Shown: positions 54,447-63,561 of the stretch, piece after piece | Position numbering within the stretch: position 1 is the stretch's first letter | Layout: every line of letters begins with the position of its first letter | NCBI RefSeq assembly: GCF_025147465.1 | Contig: NZ_JALXOZ010000011.1 | Coordinates: forward strand, 1-64,000 | Length of the DNA: 64,000 nt | Source of the DNA: Dermabacter sp. p3-SID358 | GTDB taxonomy: Bacteria; Actinomycetota; Actinomycetes; Actinomycetales; Dermabacteraceae | Reading direction: 5' to 3' | Made by a program: the position numbers and the translations under genes | The notes under the pieces: model-generated | Told to the model about the DNA's origin: nothing | Database searches by the model: none | What the model saw: the letters and a program-made list of their open reading frames with translations, nothing else

Positions 54447-55094
54447 CTAGGCGAGGGTGCCCGCGGCTGCCGAGCGGGCCGCCTCGCTGAGGGCCTCGCC
54501 GGTCTTGAGGAGGCGCTCGGCGCGCATCGTGAGCTCTTCGGGAGTCGCGGGCCGGCCGAGCGAATGCGTGAGCTCCGCGCGAGCCTCGGGGGAGTCAGCA
54601 GCGTGGGCCGAGCCATAGGCGGCGAGCATGGAAACGGCCGCTGCGCGCGAGAGCGCGACCGAGAGATCGCCCGTGAAGGCGCCCGAGAGGATCGCATCGA
54701 GAGTGACGCGCATCGAGTCGATCGTGGGCGGGTCGCTAAAACCCACGAGGTATGTGAGCCCCGGCGCCGTGGTACGGCCAAGCTCGAACAGGCGCCGCAC
54801 TTCGTCGGTATCGCGCTGGACCCACGTGTGCAGAACGTACAGCCGCCAGAACGCGCCGGGAAGCGATGTGGGCTCCGCGCCCGACCACAGTGCCGCGAGG
54901 TCCTCGAGGCCCTCGCGTTCCACGAGTCGGAGCACGCGCTCAACGACTTCGGGGCGCGCATTTTCACGCGTCTCGCGAAGGAGCGCCGCTGCGCTCTCAT
55001 GCGCGGCTTCGTTCTTGAGAGCGGGATCGACACCCCCCTCAATCGCCTCTTGACGCTGCGGAGAAAGTGATGCGGGACGCCTGAACTTTGCCAT
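54447..55094 (-). CDS. Helical protein, unrecognised
   Basis: 215-aa soluble, all-helical, Ala/Glu/Arg-rich protein that I do not recognise. It starts MAKFRRPASLSPQRQEAIEG. A central segment LYVLHTWVQRDTDEVRRLFE and AYGSAHAADSPEARAELTHS can be seen. No signal peptide. The start (ATG 55094) has -10 TAGGGT 7 nt upstream and no ribosome-binding site, so it is probably leaderless. A longer reading to 55220 would translate palindrome copy 5 as SDACRATVGT, but runs through the promoter region. Function unknown. Confidence 0.65.
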   Translation of the reverse strand: MAKFRRPASLSPQRQEAIEGGVDPALKNEAAHESAAALLRETRENARPEVVERVLRLVEREGLEDLAALWSGAEPTSLPGAFWRLYVLHTWVQRDTDEVRRLFELGRTTAPGLTYLVGFSDPPTIDSMRVTLDAILSGAFTGDLSVALSRAAAVSMLAAYGSAHAADSPEARAELTHSLGRPATPEELTMRAERLLKTGEALSEAARSAAAGTLA

Positions 55095-55142
55095 ATACAC
55101 AACCCTACTCGTGAAGGCTTGCCCTGCTTTGGGTACGGTAGT

Positions 55143-55169
55143 TCCGACGGTTGCTCGGCAAGCGTCGGA
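55143..55169. repeat. 27-bp palindromic repeat, copy 5 (intergenic, divergent promoter region)
   Basis: Arms TCCGACG and CGTCGGA, centre GTTGCTCGGCAAG. It lies between the starts of two divergent genes, about 40 bp from each, so it could also affect their expression. Confidence 0.7.
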
Positions 55170-55206
55170 CCCCGAACTTCCCCGCAGCCCACCCAAAGGA
55201 GTCGCA

Positions 55207-55815
55207 GTGGAAGCCTTCATGATGACGTTGAGCTCCGGAGTTGTGAGCGGCGTGCGGCCTTACTTCATGCTGTTCGTGCTGGGCCTTGCGGGCCGACTCC
55301 TTGAGGTGCAGGAGATCCCACAGGTCATGCAGCGCACGGACGTGCTCGTGATTGCCGCGATCCTCGTGATTGTCGATTTTCTCGCGGATAAGGTGCAGTT
55401 TCTCGATTCGGTGTGGGATGGCATCAACACGATCGTGCGCCCTGTTGCCGGCGGTGCAATCGGCTTTCTGCTCGGCGGTGAAACCGACACGACGACCGCG
55501 GTGATCTATGCCGCTGTGGGAACGGTTGCGGCGCTCGGCACGCACGGCGCGAAGGCCGCCACGCGCGCCGCGGTCAACGTTTCGCCCGAGCCGGTTTCGA
55601 ATGTGCTCGTGAGCGTCATCGAGGACATTGCCGCGGTGATCCTTGCAATTCTCGCGGTATTGCTCCCGATTCTCGCGGGCATCGCCGCGGTATTCATCCT
55701 TATCGGGGCCATCATCGCGATCGTTGTTCTCGTGCGTTTTGTGCGCAAGTGGCGCGCGCGTCGGGAAGCGAAAAATGGGGCGGTACCCCAAGGCACCGCC
55801 CCAACACTGAGGTGA
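55207..55815 (+). CDS. DUF4126 family membrane protein
   Basis: 202 aa, with about five hydrophobic segments. SSGVVSGVRPYFMLFVLGLA and the glycine-rich VRPVAGGAIGFLLGGETDTT fit the DUF4126 family. Role unknown. I start at GTG 55207, with AAAGGAG 5 nt upstream; an earlier start at 55111 would include palindrome copy 5. The last codons contain the terminator of the convergent peptidase gene. Confidence 0.8.
   Translation: MEAFMMTLSSGVVSGVRPYFMLFVLGLAGRLLEVQEIPQVMQRTDVLVIAAILVIVDFLADKVQFLDSVWDGINTIVRPVAGGAIGFLLGGETDTTTAVIYAAVGTVAALGTHGAKAATRAAVNVSPEPVSNVLVSVIEDIAAVILAILAVLLPILAGIAAVFILIGAIIAIVVLVRFVRKWRARREAKNGAVPQGTAPTLR
55771..55803 (-). terminator. Rho-independent terminator of the M3 peptidase gene
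   Basis: Stem TGGGGCGGT (55776-55784) with ACCGCCCCA (55795-55803), loop 10, followed on the minus strand by TTTTT (55771-55775). It lies inside the end of the convergent DUF4126 gene. Confidence 0.8.
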
Positions 55816-55818
55816 GGA

Positions 55819-57864
55819 TCAGATCAGACCGCGCCGCTTGAGGAGCGGCTCGTACTGGGCCTCACGGCCCGTCATCTCCTTGAAGGCCTCGGGAATCGGG
55901 CGCGTCGCACCGATCGAGAGCACGTGCGTGCGGAACTTATCGCCGTTTTCTCGCTTGAGCCCGCCGTTTTCCTCGTACCACGCGACTGTGTCGGCATCGA
56001 AAACCTCGGCCCACAGGTAGGAGTAGTAGCCGGCCGCGTACCCGCCAGAGAAGGTGTGGTTGAGGTAGCTCGTGCGATAGCGGGACTCGACAAGCGGGTG
56101 CATGAGGCCCGCGTCCTCGAGCGAGGCCTGCTCAAACACGACCGGATCCTCGATCGGCTCGGCCTCGAGCGAAGCCGGAAGGCGGTGCCACGCCCAGTCG
56201 AGAGCCGCGGCACGCAAATACTCGACGGTGCCGAAGCCCTCGCCCCACTGCTGCGAGGCGGTCACGGCGTCGATGAGGTCTTGAGGAACGACCTCGCCGG
56301 TCTCCACGTGCTTTGCGTAATTCGGCAGGATCTCCGGGTGGAACATCCACATCTCGTTGACCTGGCTCGGGTACTCGACGATGTCACGTTCGACCGAAAG
56401 GCCCGAGAGGGTCTCGTACGTGACGTTCGAGAAGAGCCCGTGCAGGGCATGCCCGAACTCGTGGAAGAGGGTGCTCACCTCATCCAGCGATACGAGCGCC
56501 GTGTCGCCATCGGCGGGGGCGCTGATGTTGAGGTTGTTGACGACGACGGGCTTCGTGCCCTCCGAGAGCGACTGGCTGACGATGTTGTTCATCCACGCGC
56601 CACCACGCTTCGTGTCGCGCGTGAAGTAGTCGCCGAGGAACAATCCGAGACCCTCACCGCTCTCGTCGAAAACTTCCCACACCTTGACCTCGGGGTGGTA
56701 GCCCACGAGGTCCTCGCGGCGCTTGAAGGTGATGCCATAGAGCTTTTCGGCTGCGTAGAACACGCCGTCTTCGACCACGCGATCGAGGGCGAAGTAGGGG
56801 CGAAGCGCCGCGGTGTCGACACTGAATTCCTCGGCCTTGACCTTGTCGCTGTAAAACGCCCAGTCCCACGGCTCGAGAGTATTGATGCCATCCTTCTTTG
56901 CGCGGGCCGCAATCTTTTCTGCCTCGCGGTCGGCGTTCGCCATCGCGGGCGCGCTCGTCTTCGCGAAAAGCTCATCAACAGCGGCAGCCGTGCGGGCCGT
57001 ACGATCGGCAACGGCGAGCGAAGCGAAATCCTCGAAGCCGAGCATCGCAGCCTTGCGGGCACGCAGCGCCGCAATCTCCGCGGCCATTTGCCACGTGCGA
57101 TCGCCGCGCTCGATGCTCGCCTCGTAAAGGCGCTTTCGCACGTCGCGGTTCGTGAGCGAGCTGAGTGCCGGTTGATTCGTGGGAAGGATGAACGTGAGAA
57201 GCCAGCCCTCGCGGCCAGCTTCCTTCGCGGCGCGCGCGGCGGCAGCCTTCGAATCTGCACTGAGTCCGGCAAGATCATCCTCGTTCGTGAGGTGAAGGGC
57301 CGCGGCGTTCATGTCGCGCGTGATCTGCTGGCTGAATTCCGTTTGCGCTTTCGAGATCTCGAGGTTGAGTTTTGCGAGATCCTCGCGCTCCTTCTCACTC
57401 AGAGCCGCACCCGCGAGGGTGAAGCGCTGATGGAATTTCTCGGTGAGGTGCACTTGCTCGGCGTCGAGCCCCGCCGCTTCGCGGTTCTCATACACGGCGT
57501 TGAGGCGTTCGAAAACCTGCGGGTTAAGGTGCAGCTCGTTATCAAGCTCGGTGAGTAGTTCGGAGACTTTCGATTCGATCTCGAGAAGCGGCTCGGTTCC
57601 ATCGGCGCTCGCGACGTTGTAGAACACGGTCGCGGCGCGGTTCAGGGTTCGGCTCGGCTGGTCGAGCACGGCGACGACATTCTCGAAGGTCGGCTCCGAG
57701 GTGTCGTTCGCGATCGAAGCGTAGGCCTCGCGTGCTTCGCGAATGCCTTGCTCGATCGCGGGGAGGTAGTGCTCGTCGCGGATCGCGGCGAAGTCGGGAA
57801 GGTTGTAGGGGAGAGGCGATGCCTCAAGGAGCGGATTTGACGTCACTGTTGCTTCTTCACTCAT
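55819..57864 (-). CDS. M3 family zinc metallopeptidase (oligopeptidase A / Dcp-like)
   Basis: 681-aa cytoplasmic oligopeptidase. The zinc motif HEFGH lies at residues 468-472 (TLFHEFGHALHGLF), with the third ligand Glu in DIVEYPSQVNE near 497. The length and the N-terminal helical domain match peptidyl-dipeptidase Dcp and OpdA. Intracellular peptide turnover is the likely role. The ATG has -10 TACGGT (57871-57876) 6 nt upstream and no ribosome-binding site, so the mRNA is probably leaderless. A strong terminator follows. Confidence 0.93.
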   Translation of the reverse strand: MSEEATVTSNPLLEASPLPYNLPDFAAIRDEHYLPAIEQGIREAREAYASIANDTSEPTFENVVAVLDQPSRTLNRAATVFYNVASADGTEPLLEIESKVSELLTELDNELHLNPQVFERLNAVYENREAAGLDAEQVHLTEKFHQRFTLAGAALSEKEREDLAKLNLEISKAQTEFSQQITRDMNAAALHLTNEDDLAGLSADSKAAAARAAKEAGREGWLLTFILPTNQPALSSLTNRDVRKRLYEASIERGDRTWQMAAEIAALRARKAAMLGFEDFASLAVADRTARTAAAVDELFAKTSAPAMANADREAEKIAARAKKDGINTLEPWDWAFYSDKVKAEEFSVDTAALRPYFALDRVVEDGVFYAAEKLYGITFKRREDLVGYHPEVKVWEVFDESGEGLGLFLGDYFTRDTKRGGAWMNNIVSQSLSEGTKPVVVNNLNISAPADGDTALVSLDEVSTLFHEFGHALHGLFSNVTYETLSGLSVERDIVEYPSQVNEMWMFHPEILPNYAKHVETGEVVPQDLIDAVTASQQWGEGFGTVEYLRAAALDWAWHRLPASLEAEPIEDPVVFEQASLEDAGLMHPLVESRYRTSYLNHTFSGGYAAGYYSYLWAEVFDADTVAWYEENGGLKRENGDKFRTHVLSIGATRPIPEAFKEMTGREAQYEPLLKRRGLI

Positions 57865-57985
57865 GCGGCAACCGTACCGAACGCCACGTGCCTGCGCACC
57901 GGCGTACCAGAGTCCAAAACGACGACGTCCGCCCCGACGGATAGAGCACGGTGGGACGGACGCGTGATGGGGGCGCGAGCGCGGG

Positions 57986-60304
57986 TTAGCTGACGCGCGT
58001 GAGCTGGAAGAGCACCGTGTTTTCAGGGTTCAGGATCGGGGTTGTGATTCCGACGCTTGCCCACGCCCTACCGCTCAGCACCTGGTCCGCGATCCCGCGC
58101 TCGTGGAGTTCGGCGTTGAGGCGCTCGTAGTCGCGCGCATTGCCCGGCGTGGGAGCGAGGAAGCCCGAAGCGTTGCTCATGACGGGGGAGGGAACATAGC
58201 CAGAGGGCTTCGCGCCCGGCATGAGGACTTCGAGCTTGTAGCGCGCATCGTCCTCGAGGCCCGGGAAGTAGAGCCGACCCGTCTGGTAGGCGTCGCTCCT
58301 CGAAAGCGCGGTGAAGGCAAAGAGGGCCCGGGAAGCGTCGGACGCCACGACCCCGTGCAACGCAACCGATTCGTCGCCGAGATCTACACGCACACGATCG
58401 CCCGTGAAGAGAAGCTCGCGCTGGTTCTTGTAGAGGCGAACCCACGCGCCGAGTTCTTCCATCTCCGCATCTGTCGCAAGGCGAAGATCCCACTCGATGC
58501 CGAAGTGGCCGAAAAGCGCAGTTGCCGCTCGGTAGCCGATCGAGTGGAGGCGGCCCGTCGTGTGCGAAGCGCCCGAAGCGACGTGCGAGCCCATGAGCTC
58601 GAGCGGGATGAGCTGATTGGTCCAGCGGTTCATCATCTGTCGCTCGAGAGGGTCGATGCAGTCCGAGACCCACACGCGATCGGTGCGTTCGAGAACGCCA
58701 AGGTCGATGCGGGCGCCGCCCGAGCCACACGCTTCGATTTCGAGGCCGGGGAAGCGCTCCTTGAGCTCGTCGAGAAGGCGGTACGCGGCGAGAGTCTGCG
58801 CGTGAGTTGCGGGCTGGCCGGTTTCGCGGAATCCTGCCTCGATGAGGTCGCGGTTGTGATCCCACTTGATGTAGTCGATGTCGTAGGTCTCGAGAATTGC
58901 GACCATCTGATCGCGCACATGCGCATACGCCTCGGGAATCGCGAGATTGAGGACCTGCTGGTGGCGTGACTGCTCGGGCAGGCGCTCCATCGTCGTGCCC
59001 ATGATCCACTCGGGATGCTCGCGCGCGACATTCGAATCCTCATTCACCATCTCGGGCTCGAACCACAAGCCAAACTGCATGCCGAGGCCCTTGACGTGCT
59101 CGATGAGCGGCGTGAGTCCGTTCGGCCACACGTCCTCACTCACAATCCAATCGCCGAGGCCCGCGTAGTCGTCGCGGCGATCGCCGAACCAGCCATCGTC
59201 GAGAACGTAGCGCTCGACACCAAGCTCGGCCGCCCGGTCCGCGAGGTCTTTCAGTCGGTCGAGGTCGTGATCGAAGTACACGGCCTCCCACACATTCAGC
59301 GTGACCGGGCGATCCGTGTCCACGTGGTTGTCGCGTGAGCGCAGCCACGCGTGGAAGCGCTGCGCGACCTCATCGAGGCCCACACCGTGGCTCGCGTACA
59401 CGTACGGCGATTCATAGCTCTCGTTTTCCGCAAGCACGACCTCACCCGCGAACAGCCCCTCGCCGCCCGCGAGGATTGTTTCGCCCGCACTCGTACGCTC
59501 AACGATGTGCCTGTGCTGGCCGGAAAAGCCCGTGTGCAGTGCCCACACTTCACCGGAGGAGTAGGTGAATCCGCGCTCGCCCACGTGCAAGAGGAACGCC
59601 GAATCGGCGCCCGTGCGGCCGCGGCGGTTCTCGCGCATGTGCTGGCCCACGCGCACCGGTAGGCGCTGGGGTTCGCGCTCGCGGGTCCAGCGGCCGGCAA
59701 AGTCAAGGATCTCGTTCGCTTCCGACGGCACCGGGAGCGCCATCGTGAACGACTGCAGGCGGTAGTTTCCCGCTCCTCGATTCGTGAGGGTCCCCCTCAT
59801 GCGCACGAGACCTGAATTCAGGAGCTCGAGGGTGAGAACCACCTTGAGGCCGAGCGGGGCATCCTCGAGTGTGAGGGTGAGAACGTCCTTTTCGCCGGAA
59901 CCGTCGGACACGCTGTGCTCAATCGTGTGGGTCGTGAGCCCGAGGCGAGGAGCAAATCCAGCGCCGTTATCGCGCCCGCCGAGGAGGCCTGGTTCACCGA
60001 GCCAGCCGTCGGCGTCCTGGGGCAGGAGGCCCAGTCGCGGCGGGATGTCGAGGGCGTTCTGGTTAGGGGCGACCGTGGCGGCTTCGAGGAGAAGCTCGAG
60101 TTCGGCGTTCGTGAGGTCGCCGAGGTCGGAGCCCCAGTAGACGACGGCGGGCACGCGGCCCGCGGTGAGATCGAGGGCGATGCTGACTCCCGCGCGGCTC
60201 AGGTAGAGGGCGTTCTCGGTTTCGAGGGCACGAGAGTCGGCTGCGCGGAACGCGCGGAAGGAGCGAGAGGCGGCGGGGGCGTGGGCAGTGCGGGCGAGTG
60301 ACAT
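57986..60304 (-). CDS. Alpha-galactosidase, glycoside hydrolase family 36
   Basis: 772-aa GH36 enzyme releasing terminal alpha-galactose from oligosaccharides such as melibiose or raffinose. A beta-sandwich N-terminus leads to a (beta/alpha)8 barrel. Nucleophile Asp is in DYIKWDHNRDL, acid/base Asp in VWVSDCIDPLERQMM; YVLDDGWFGDRRDDY and FGLWFEPEMVNEDS are family landmarks. No signal peptide, so intracellular. Three fragments of the palindromic repeat fall inside it (58048, 58327-58342, 59920). AAAGGA lies about 9 nt before the ATG. Upstream are GAGCACA direct repeats and an AT-rich inverted repeat, suggesting sugar-dependent control, but no regulator gene or transporter is adjacent. Confidence 0.93.
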   Translation of the reverse strand: MSLARTAHAPAASRSFRAFRAADSRALETENALYLSRAGVSIALDLTAGRVPAVVYWGSDLGDLTNAELELLLEAATVAPNQNALDIPPRLGLLPQDADGWLGEPGLLGGRDNGAGFAPRLGLTTHTIEHSVSDGSGEKDVLTLTLEDAPLGLKVVLTLELLNSGLVRMRGTLTNRGAGNYRLQSFTMALPVPSEANEILDFAGRWTREREPQRLPVRVGQHMRENRRGRTGADSAFLLHVGERGFTYSSGEVWALHTGFSGQHRHIVERTSAGETILAGGEGLFAGEVVLAENESYESPYVYASHGVGLDEVAQRFHAWLRSRDNHVDTDRPVTLNVWEAVYFDHDLDRLKDLADRAAELGVERYVLDDGWFGDRRDDYAGLGDWIVSEDVWPNGLTPLIEHVKGLGMQFGLWFEPEMVNEDSNVAREHPEWIMGTTMERLPEQSRHQQVLNLAIPEAYAHVRDQMVAILETYDIDYIKWDHNRDLIEAGFRETGQPATHAQTLAAYRLLDELKERFPGLEIEACGSGGARIDLGVLERTDRVWVSDCIDPLERQMMNRWTNQLIPLELMGSHVASGASHTTGRLHSIGYRAATALFGHFGIEWDLRLATDAEMEELGAWVRLYKNQRELLFTGDRVRVDLGDESVALHGVVASDASRALFAFTALSRSDAYQTGRLYFPGLEDDARYKLEVLMPGAKPSGYVPSPVMSNASGFLAPTPGNARDYERLNAELHERGIADQVLSGRAWASVGITTPILNPENTVLFQLTRVS

Positions 60305-60368
60305 GAAGGAAGTCCTTTGTGCTCGTGTGTGCTGTGCTCGTATGTGCTCAGGGTCGTCCGTGACCCAC

Positions 60369-60388
60369 TTATTTTCACACCAAAATAA
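60369..60388. promoter_or_regulatory. Inverted repeat upstream of the alpha-galactosidase gene
   Basis: TTATTTT, 6-nt spacer, AAAATAA, AT-rich against a GC-rich background. Minus-strand direct repeats of GAGCACA lie between it and the ATG. Candidate operator for a sugar-responsive repressor. Confidence 0.45.
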
Positions 60389-60411
60389 ACGCGCGTCTAC
60401 CTCCCGTTCAG

Positions 60412-60471
60412 GGTGGAGAAAAACGACATTGCACCCCTGATTTCGGGCATCCCCATGCAGTTTTCTCCACC
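60412..60471. repeat. 60-bp hairpin element, copy 1 of the GGTGGAGAAAA type
   Basis: Ends GGTGGAGAAAA (60412-60422) and TTTTCTCCACC (60461-60471) are perfectly complementary. The interior shares CCCCTGATT and GCAT with the copy at 63408. It sits 40 bp upstream of the aminotransferase start. Confidence 0.75.
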
Positions 60472-60498
60472 TATACGATGGGGGATTGCGCTTGGGGT

Positions 60499-60504
60499 TA
60501 CACT
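60499..60504 (+). promoter_or_regulatory. -10 box for the leaderless aminotransferase gene
   Basis: TACACT, 7 nt before ATG 60512, no ribosome-binding site. Confidence 0.55.
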
Positions 60505-60511
60505 CGGCGAC

Positions 60512-61723
60512 ATGGAATTCACGCAGGCGGCGAAGCTACAGAACGTCCTCTACGACATCCGCGGGCCGGTCCTCGACGAGGCCGCGCGCATGGAGAACGA
60601 GGGGCACCGCATTCTCAAGCTCAACATCGGCAACCCCGCGCCGTTCGGCTTCGAAACGCCCGACGAGATCCTCGTCGACTTCATCCGCCAGGCTCACGTC
60701 TCCCAGGGCTACACCGATTCCAAAGGCATCGTCGCGGCCCGTCGCGCCGTTGCCCAGCACTACCAAACCCGCGGCCTGCCAGGGCTCCACCTCGACGACA
60801 TCTACCTCGGCAACGGAGTGAGCGAGCTGATCCAGCTCACCGCTCAAGCACTCGTCAACGACGGCGACGAGGTGCTCATCCCCATGCCCGACTACCCGCT
60901 GTGGACCGCGTGTGTCACCCTCGCGGGCGGGACTCCCGTGCACTACCGCCTCGATGAAGATAACGACTGGTTGCCCGACCTCACCGACATCGCCGACAAG
61001 GTCACGCCCCGCACCAAAGCCATCGTCGTCATCAACCCCAATAACCCCACCGGTGCGGTGTACACGAAAGAGAACCTCACGGGCATAGTCGACATCGCCC
61101 GCAAGCACGGGCTCATGATCCTCGCCGACGAGATCTACGACAAGATCCTCTACGACGACGCGACCCACACCTCGATCGCCTCGCTCGCCCCCGACCTCTT
61201 CACGATCACCTACAACGGCCTGTCCAAGGCCTACCGGGTCGCGGGTTTCCGTGCCGGCTGGATGGCGCTGTACGGGCCGAAAGAACATGCCAAAGGCTTC
61301 ATCGAGGGCCTCGACATGCTCTCGAACATGCGCCTATGCGCCAATGCTCCCGCGCAGCACGTGATCCCCACTGCGCTCGGCGGCTATCAAACGATCAAAG
61401 ACCTCGTGGCCCCAGGTGGTCGGCTGCGTGAGCAGCGCGATGTCGCCTACGAGGCCCTCGCACGGATCCCCGGCGTAAGCGTCAACAAGGCGAAGGGGGC
61501 GCTCTACATGTTCCCGAAGATCGACCTCGACATGTACAAGATCGAGGACGACGAAGAATTCGCACTCGGCCTGCTTCGCCAGAAGAAAATCCTCATCACA
61601 AAAGGCACGGGATTCAACATCCCCACGCACGACCACTTCCGCGTCGTGACCCTGCCCGACGCGGACGTGCTCGAGAACGCGATCGACCGTATCGCCGACT
61701 ACCTCGCGAGCATCCGCCGCTAG
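60512..61723 (+). CDS. alaA: Pyridoxal-phosphate aminotransferase (AlaA-type, alanine/glutamate)
   Basis: 403-aa class I aminotransferase, closest in pattern to AlaA/YfbQ, which moves amino groups between alanine and 2-oxoglutarate. N-terminal LKLNIGNPAPFGFETPDEIL, YTDSKGIVAARRAV, PLP contact NPNNPTGAVYTKENL, and the Schiff-base Lys in YNGLSKAYRVAGFRAGW near residue 240. I use ATG 60512 with a -10 at 7 nt; an earlier frame start at 60413 lies inside a repeat. It is convergent with fprA. Confidence 0.9.
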   Translation: MEFTQAAKLQNVLYDIRGPVLDEAARMENEGHRILKLNIGNPAPFGFETPDEILVDFIRQAHVSQGYTDSKGIVAARRAVAQHYQTRGLPGLHLDDIYLGNGVSELIQLTAQALVNDGDEVLIPMPDYPLWTACVTLAGGTPVHYRLDEDNDWLPDLTDIADKVTPRTKAIVVINPNNPTGAVYTKENLTGIVDIARKHGLMILADEIYDKILYDDATHTSIASLAPDLFTITYNGLSKAYRVAGFRAGWMALYGPKEHAKGFIEGLDMLSNMRLCANAPAQHVIPTALGGYQTIKDLVAPGGRLREQRDVAYEALARIPGVSVNKAKGALYMFPKIDLDMYKIEDDEEFALGLLRQKKILITKGTGFNIPTHDHFRVVTLPDADVLENAIDRIADYLASIRR

Positions 61724-61741
61724 CAGCGTGTGGTGCGCCGG

Positions 61742-63193
61742 TTATTCGCCGCGCGCAATCCGGATCATCTGCTCGCGGTCGATCTCCTTGAGCGATGGGC
61801 GTGCGTTACCGTCGGAATCCTTCCGCTTCGCACCCGCCTGGATCTCGTGTTCGTGTAGGCGCAGCCACCCGTCCCAGTCGACGTAGCGAATGCCGCGCTC
61901 GTTCAGTAGGCGCACGATCGAATCGGGATCGCGGTCGGCGCACGGCTCGAGCACGCCACCTTCGATGTCTTCGATCATGTGGGTGACGGTCTCGATCGCG
62001 TCGGATTTCGTGGCGCCGATGAGGCCCACGGGCCCACGCTTGATCCAGCCGTTCGCGTAGCACGCGGGCACAACAGCGCCCTCGGCGGTCGTGACACGGC
62101 CCTCGTCGTTGTGGATAACGCCGCGCACCGGGTCATAGGGAACCCCGGGCAACTCCGAGCCGAAGTAGCCGACGGCGCGGTAGACCTGCTGCACGTCGTA
62201 CTCGACCATCTCGCCCGTGCCCTCGAGCGAGCCATCCTCCGCGAGACGCGTGCGTTCGAACCGCATGCCGGTCACGCGGCCGTTCTCGCCGAGCACCTCC
62301 ACGGGGCGGTGCCAGAAATGAAGATGGAGCCGACGCTTCACCTCACCACCATCGCGATCTGTGGGCTCTGCCCCGCTCGTCTCGCGCTCTTTTTGCGCCT
62401 CGAGCCAGCTCTCGAACGTGCTTACGACCTGATCGATGCGTTTATCCGAGCGGATTCGCTCCCATTCCTCATCGGTGATCTGAGCGAAATCGCGTTCGTC
62501 TACAACGACCTGCACGCCCTTCGGATGGGCGAGCTCGCGCGTTTCGAGCGGGGAGAATTTGGCCTGTGCGGGGCCGCGGCGACCAAACACGTGTACGTCG
62601 GTGATCCGGGAGGCCTTGAGGCCCTCGTACACGTTGTCGGCGATCTCGGTCGAGAGAAGTTCGTCGGCGCTCTTGGTGAGCATGCGCGACACGTCGAGCG
62701 CGACGTTGCCATTGCCGATCACGGCGACGGATTCGGCATCGAGGTTCCACTCGCGCGGGTAATCGGGGTTGGAGTCGTACCACGCGACGAAATCGGCAGC
62801 GCCGAGGCTGCCCTCGAGGTCGATTCCTGGGATGTCGAGCTGGGCGTCCTTGAGGGCGCCGGTCGCGAAAATGATCGCGTCGTAACGTTCGCGGAGGTCC
62901 TCGATACTCAGATCTTTTCCAAACGCGACGTTGCCGAAGAAACGCATATCGCGGCGATCGAGGATACGGTGGAGCGCGGTCGTGATGCCCTTGATGCGCG
63001 GATGGTCGGGCGCGACGCCGTAGCGGATGAGTCCAAACGGTGTCGGGAGCGCATCGAAGATATCGACCTCGATCTTCAGGCGCCCCTTCTTCGCATGCGG
63101 CGTCTTGTTGAACGTCTCCGCCGCATACACGCCGGCCGGGCCGGAGCCAATCACGGCGATGCGAAACGGGATGTCTGTGAAAGTGCTGGTCAC
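61742..63193 (-). CDS. fprA: Ferredoxin/adrenodoxin-type NADP+ reductase (FprA family)
   Basis: 483-aa flavoprotein transferring electrons between NADPH and ferredoxin. FAD site RIAVIGSGPAGVYAAETFNK near residue 10. PFGLIRYGVAPDHPRIKGIT is typical of adrenodoxin-reductase-like FprA of Mycobacterium. NADP site VAVIGNGNVALDVSRML near 165. A GWIKRGPVGLIGATKSDAIE segment completes the fold. GTG 63193, with AAGGA upstream, is chosen; an upstream extension to 63472 would cross the hairpin element and looks non-coding. Confidence 0.91.
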   Translation of the reverse strand: MTSTFTDIPFRIAVIGSGPAGVYAAETFNKTPHAKKGRLKIEVDIFDALPTPFGLIRYGVAPDHPRIKGITTALHRILDRRDMRFFGNVAFGKDLSIEDLRERYDAIIFATGALKDAQLDIPGIDLEGSLGAADFVAWYDSNPDYPREWNLDAESVAVIGNGNVALDVSRMLTKSADELLSTEIADNVYEGLKASRITDVHVFGRRGPAQAKFSPLETRELAHPKGVQVVVDERDFAQITDEEWERIRSDKRIDQVVSTFESWLEAQKERETSGAEPTDRDGGEVKRRLHLHFWHRPVEVLGENGRVTGMRFERTRLAEDGSLEGTGEMVEYDVQQVYRAVGYFGSELPGVPYDPVRGVIHNDEGRVTTAEGAVVPACYANGWIKRGPVGLIGATKSDAIETVTHMIEDIEGGVLEPCADRDPDSIVRLLNERGIRYVDWDGWLRLHEHEIQAGAKRKDSDGNARPSLKEIDREQMIRIARGE

Positions 63194-63561
63194 GGAGGTC
63201 CTTATGCTCGGCGGGTGTGCGTGCAGCGCGCCTATTGCGCCGCGGGCTTTTCGACACTCGAGACTAGCGTTAAAGCGTCCCCCGGGCGAGGGAGGTGTGA
63301 GCAGCGCGCGGAGATTGGGCAGTGTGGTCAAAGGGGCGGTCACGGGGGCGAAGTGCGACGGTTGCCCTCTCCTCAGTTCGCCCCACGTGCATGCACACAT
63401 GCTTGAGGGTGGAGAAAAATGACGCGACGCCCCTGATTCGAGGCATGCCTGGTCACTTTTCTCCACCCTCATACAGTTGTCGTGCTTTTCGGTTCGGGTC
63501 GGGGCGAGGCGGGGCGCCCGAGCACGCCTCTAGGGGCGTGCCCGGCCGACTTAGCGAAGGT
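63194..63561. other. Intergenic region holding a hairpin element
   Basis: 368 bp between fprA and the AIM24-like gene. It contains one hairpin element (63408-63467) and a half palindrome at 63355. No reading frame with coding character. No terminator recognised. Confidence 0.4.
63408..63467. repeat. 60-bp hairpin element, copy 2 of the GGTGGAGAAAA type
   Basis: A perfect 14-bp inverted repeat GAGGGTGGAGAAAA (63405-63418)/TTTTCTCCACCCTC (63457-63470). Same 60-bp size and shared interior CCCCTGATT as the copy at 60412. It lies near the middle of the gap. Confidence 0.8.

Noticed and set aside
55924-57558. 544-aa open frame opposite the M3 peptidase gene
   Set aside because: Composition is that of a complementary-strand shadow. 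HEFGH and the full peptidase are on the other strand.
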